In this document: positions 63,885 to 64,000 of the stretch, piece by piece
Numbering within the stretch: position 1 is the stretch's first letter
How the letters are laid out: each line of letters starts with the position of its first letter
Assembly: GCA_965221855.1 (NCBI GenBank)
Contig: CBDCSV010000009.1
Coordinates: 62,001 to 126,000, forward strand
DNA: 64,000 nucleotides
Direction: 5' to 3'
Origin: JAJDXO01 sp965221855
Lineage (GTDB): Bacteria; Pseudomonadota; Alphaproteobacteria; Rhodospirillales; UBA2165
The notes under the pieces: model-generated
The model's database searches: none
Seen by the model: the letters and a program-made list of their open reading frames with translations, nothing else
What the model was told of the DNA's origin: nothing
Made by a program: the position numbers and the translations under genes

Positions 63885-64000
63885 ATGGCATCCTATAAAT
63901 TGGTTTCCTACAAGGCGTCCGACGGCTCGGCCCGCGCCGGCATGGTGATCGGCGACACGGTCCATGACCTGGCCGCCGAGGCGGCCGCGGCCGGTGCGGC
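63885..64000 (+). CDS. Fumarylacetoacetate-hydrolase family protein, N-terminal part (runs off the window)
   Basis: The first 38 codons read MASYKLVSYKASDGSARAGM, then VIGDTVHDLAAEAAAAG, which is the typical N-terminal domain of bacterial FAH-family hydrolases (a short strand with G-x-V-x-G-x-x-V-x-D-L). Such proteins cleave or decarboxylate beta-keto acids in aromatic catabolism. A GGGGAGAG ribosome site precedes the ATG. Only the start is in the window, so the exact activity is unknown. Confidence 0.7.
   Translation, partial: MASYKLVSYKASDGSARAGMVIGDTVHDLAAEAAAAGA

Overview
The window is GC-rich (about two-thirds G+C by eye) and looks like chromosomal DNA of an alphaproteobacterium, probably Rhodospirillales-like. 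Support comes from an AapJQMP-type amino-acid importer, a class II DAHP synthase, the glutathione-reductase type, paired TRAP transporters and many aromatic-catabolism families. A perfect 16-bp parS palindrome (21047-21062) suggests the segment lies in the origin-proximal part of the chromosome. No assignment below genus level is attempted.

Layout. 1-1.2 kb: the tail of an unknown gene and an IS630 element that landed exactly in the stop codon of a neighbouring trypsin/PDZ-like gene. 2.4-10.4 kb: housekeeping and general metabolism (UvrD-type helicase, PrmA, a ferredoxin-NADP reductase, a PcaF-like thiolase, a Rieske-oxygenase-type reductase, MaiA). 10.4-16.4 kb: a four-gene oligopeptide-type ABC importer without its binding protein, an arylsulfotransferase-like beta-propeller and a TlpA-like thioredoxin. 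16.8-21.0 kb: aapJQMP with an unusual repeated leader and an intercistronic terminator. 21.0-22.9 kb: parS, tRNA-Val(CAC), a four-EF-hand protein and rpiA.

22.9-46.0 kb is an accessory, catabolic region. It is bounded by inverted copies of a dispersed intergenic repeat and contains an IS110/IS1111 element (with a candidate bridge RNA) and an IS256 element. Its core is a hydroxycinnamate/phenylpropanoid-type gene set: two feruloyl-CoA-synthetase-like ligases, an Ech/HCHL-type hydratase-lyase, a bifunctional enoyl-CoA hydratase/3-hydroxyacyl-CoA dehydrogenase, two acyl-CoA dehydrogenases, a metal-dependent amidohydrolase, a TetR regulator and a complete TRAP transporter. Two matching AT-rich inverted repeats, one in the divergent tetR promoter region and one in front of the TRAP genes, look like operators of one regulon. 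Next to it are two paralogous SDR genes and a second TRAP system whose small-permease gene is decapitated beside the IS256 copy.

46.0-64.0 kb returns to core functions: an LVIVD-repeat protein, gph, glmU-glmS, two c-type cytochromes, gor, a dihydroxyphthalate-decarboxylase-like protein, class II DAHP synthase, an aldo/keto reductase, a glyoxalase, an orphan molybdopterin hydroxylase large subunit, a MetE-like protein, nadE, a 52-codon arfA-like ribosome-rescue gene, hisI, and the start of an FAH-family gene.

All assignments rest on reading motifs by eye; no database search was run.
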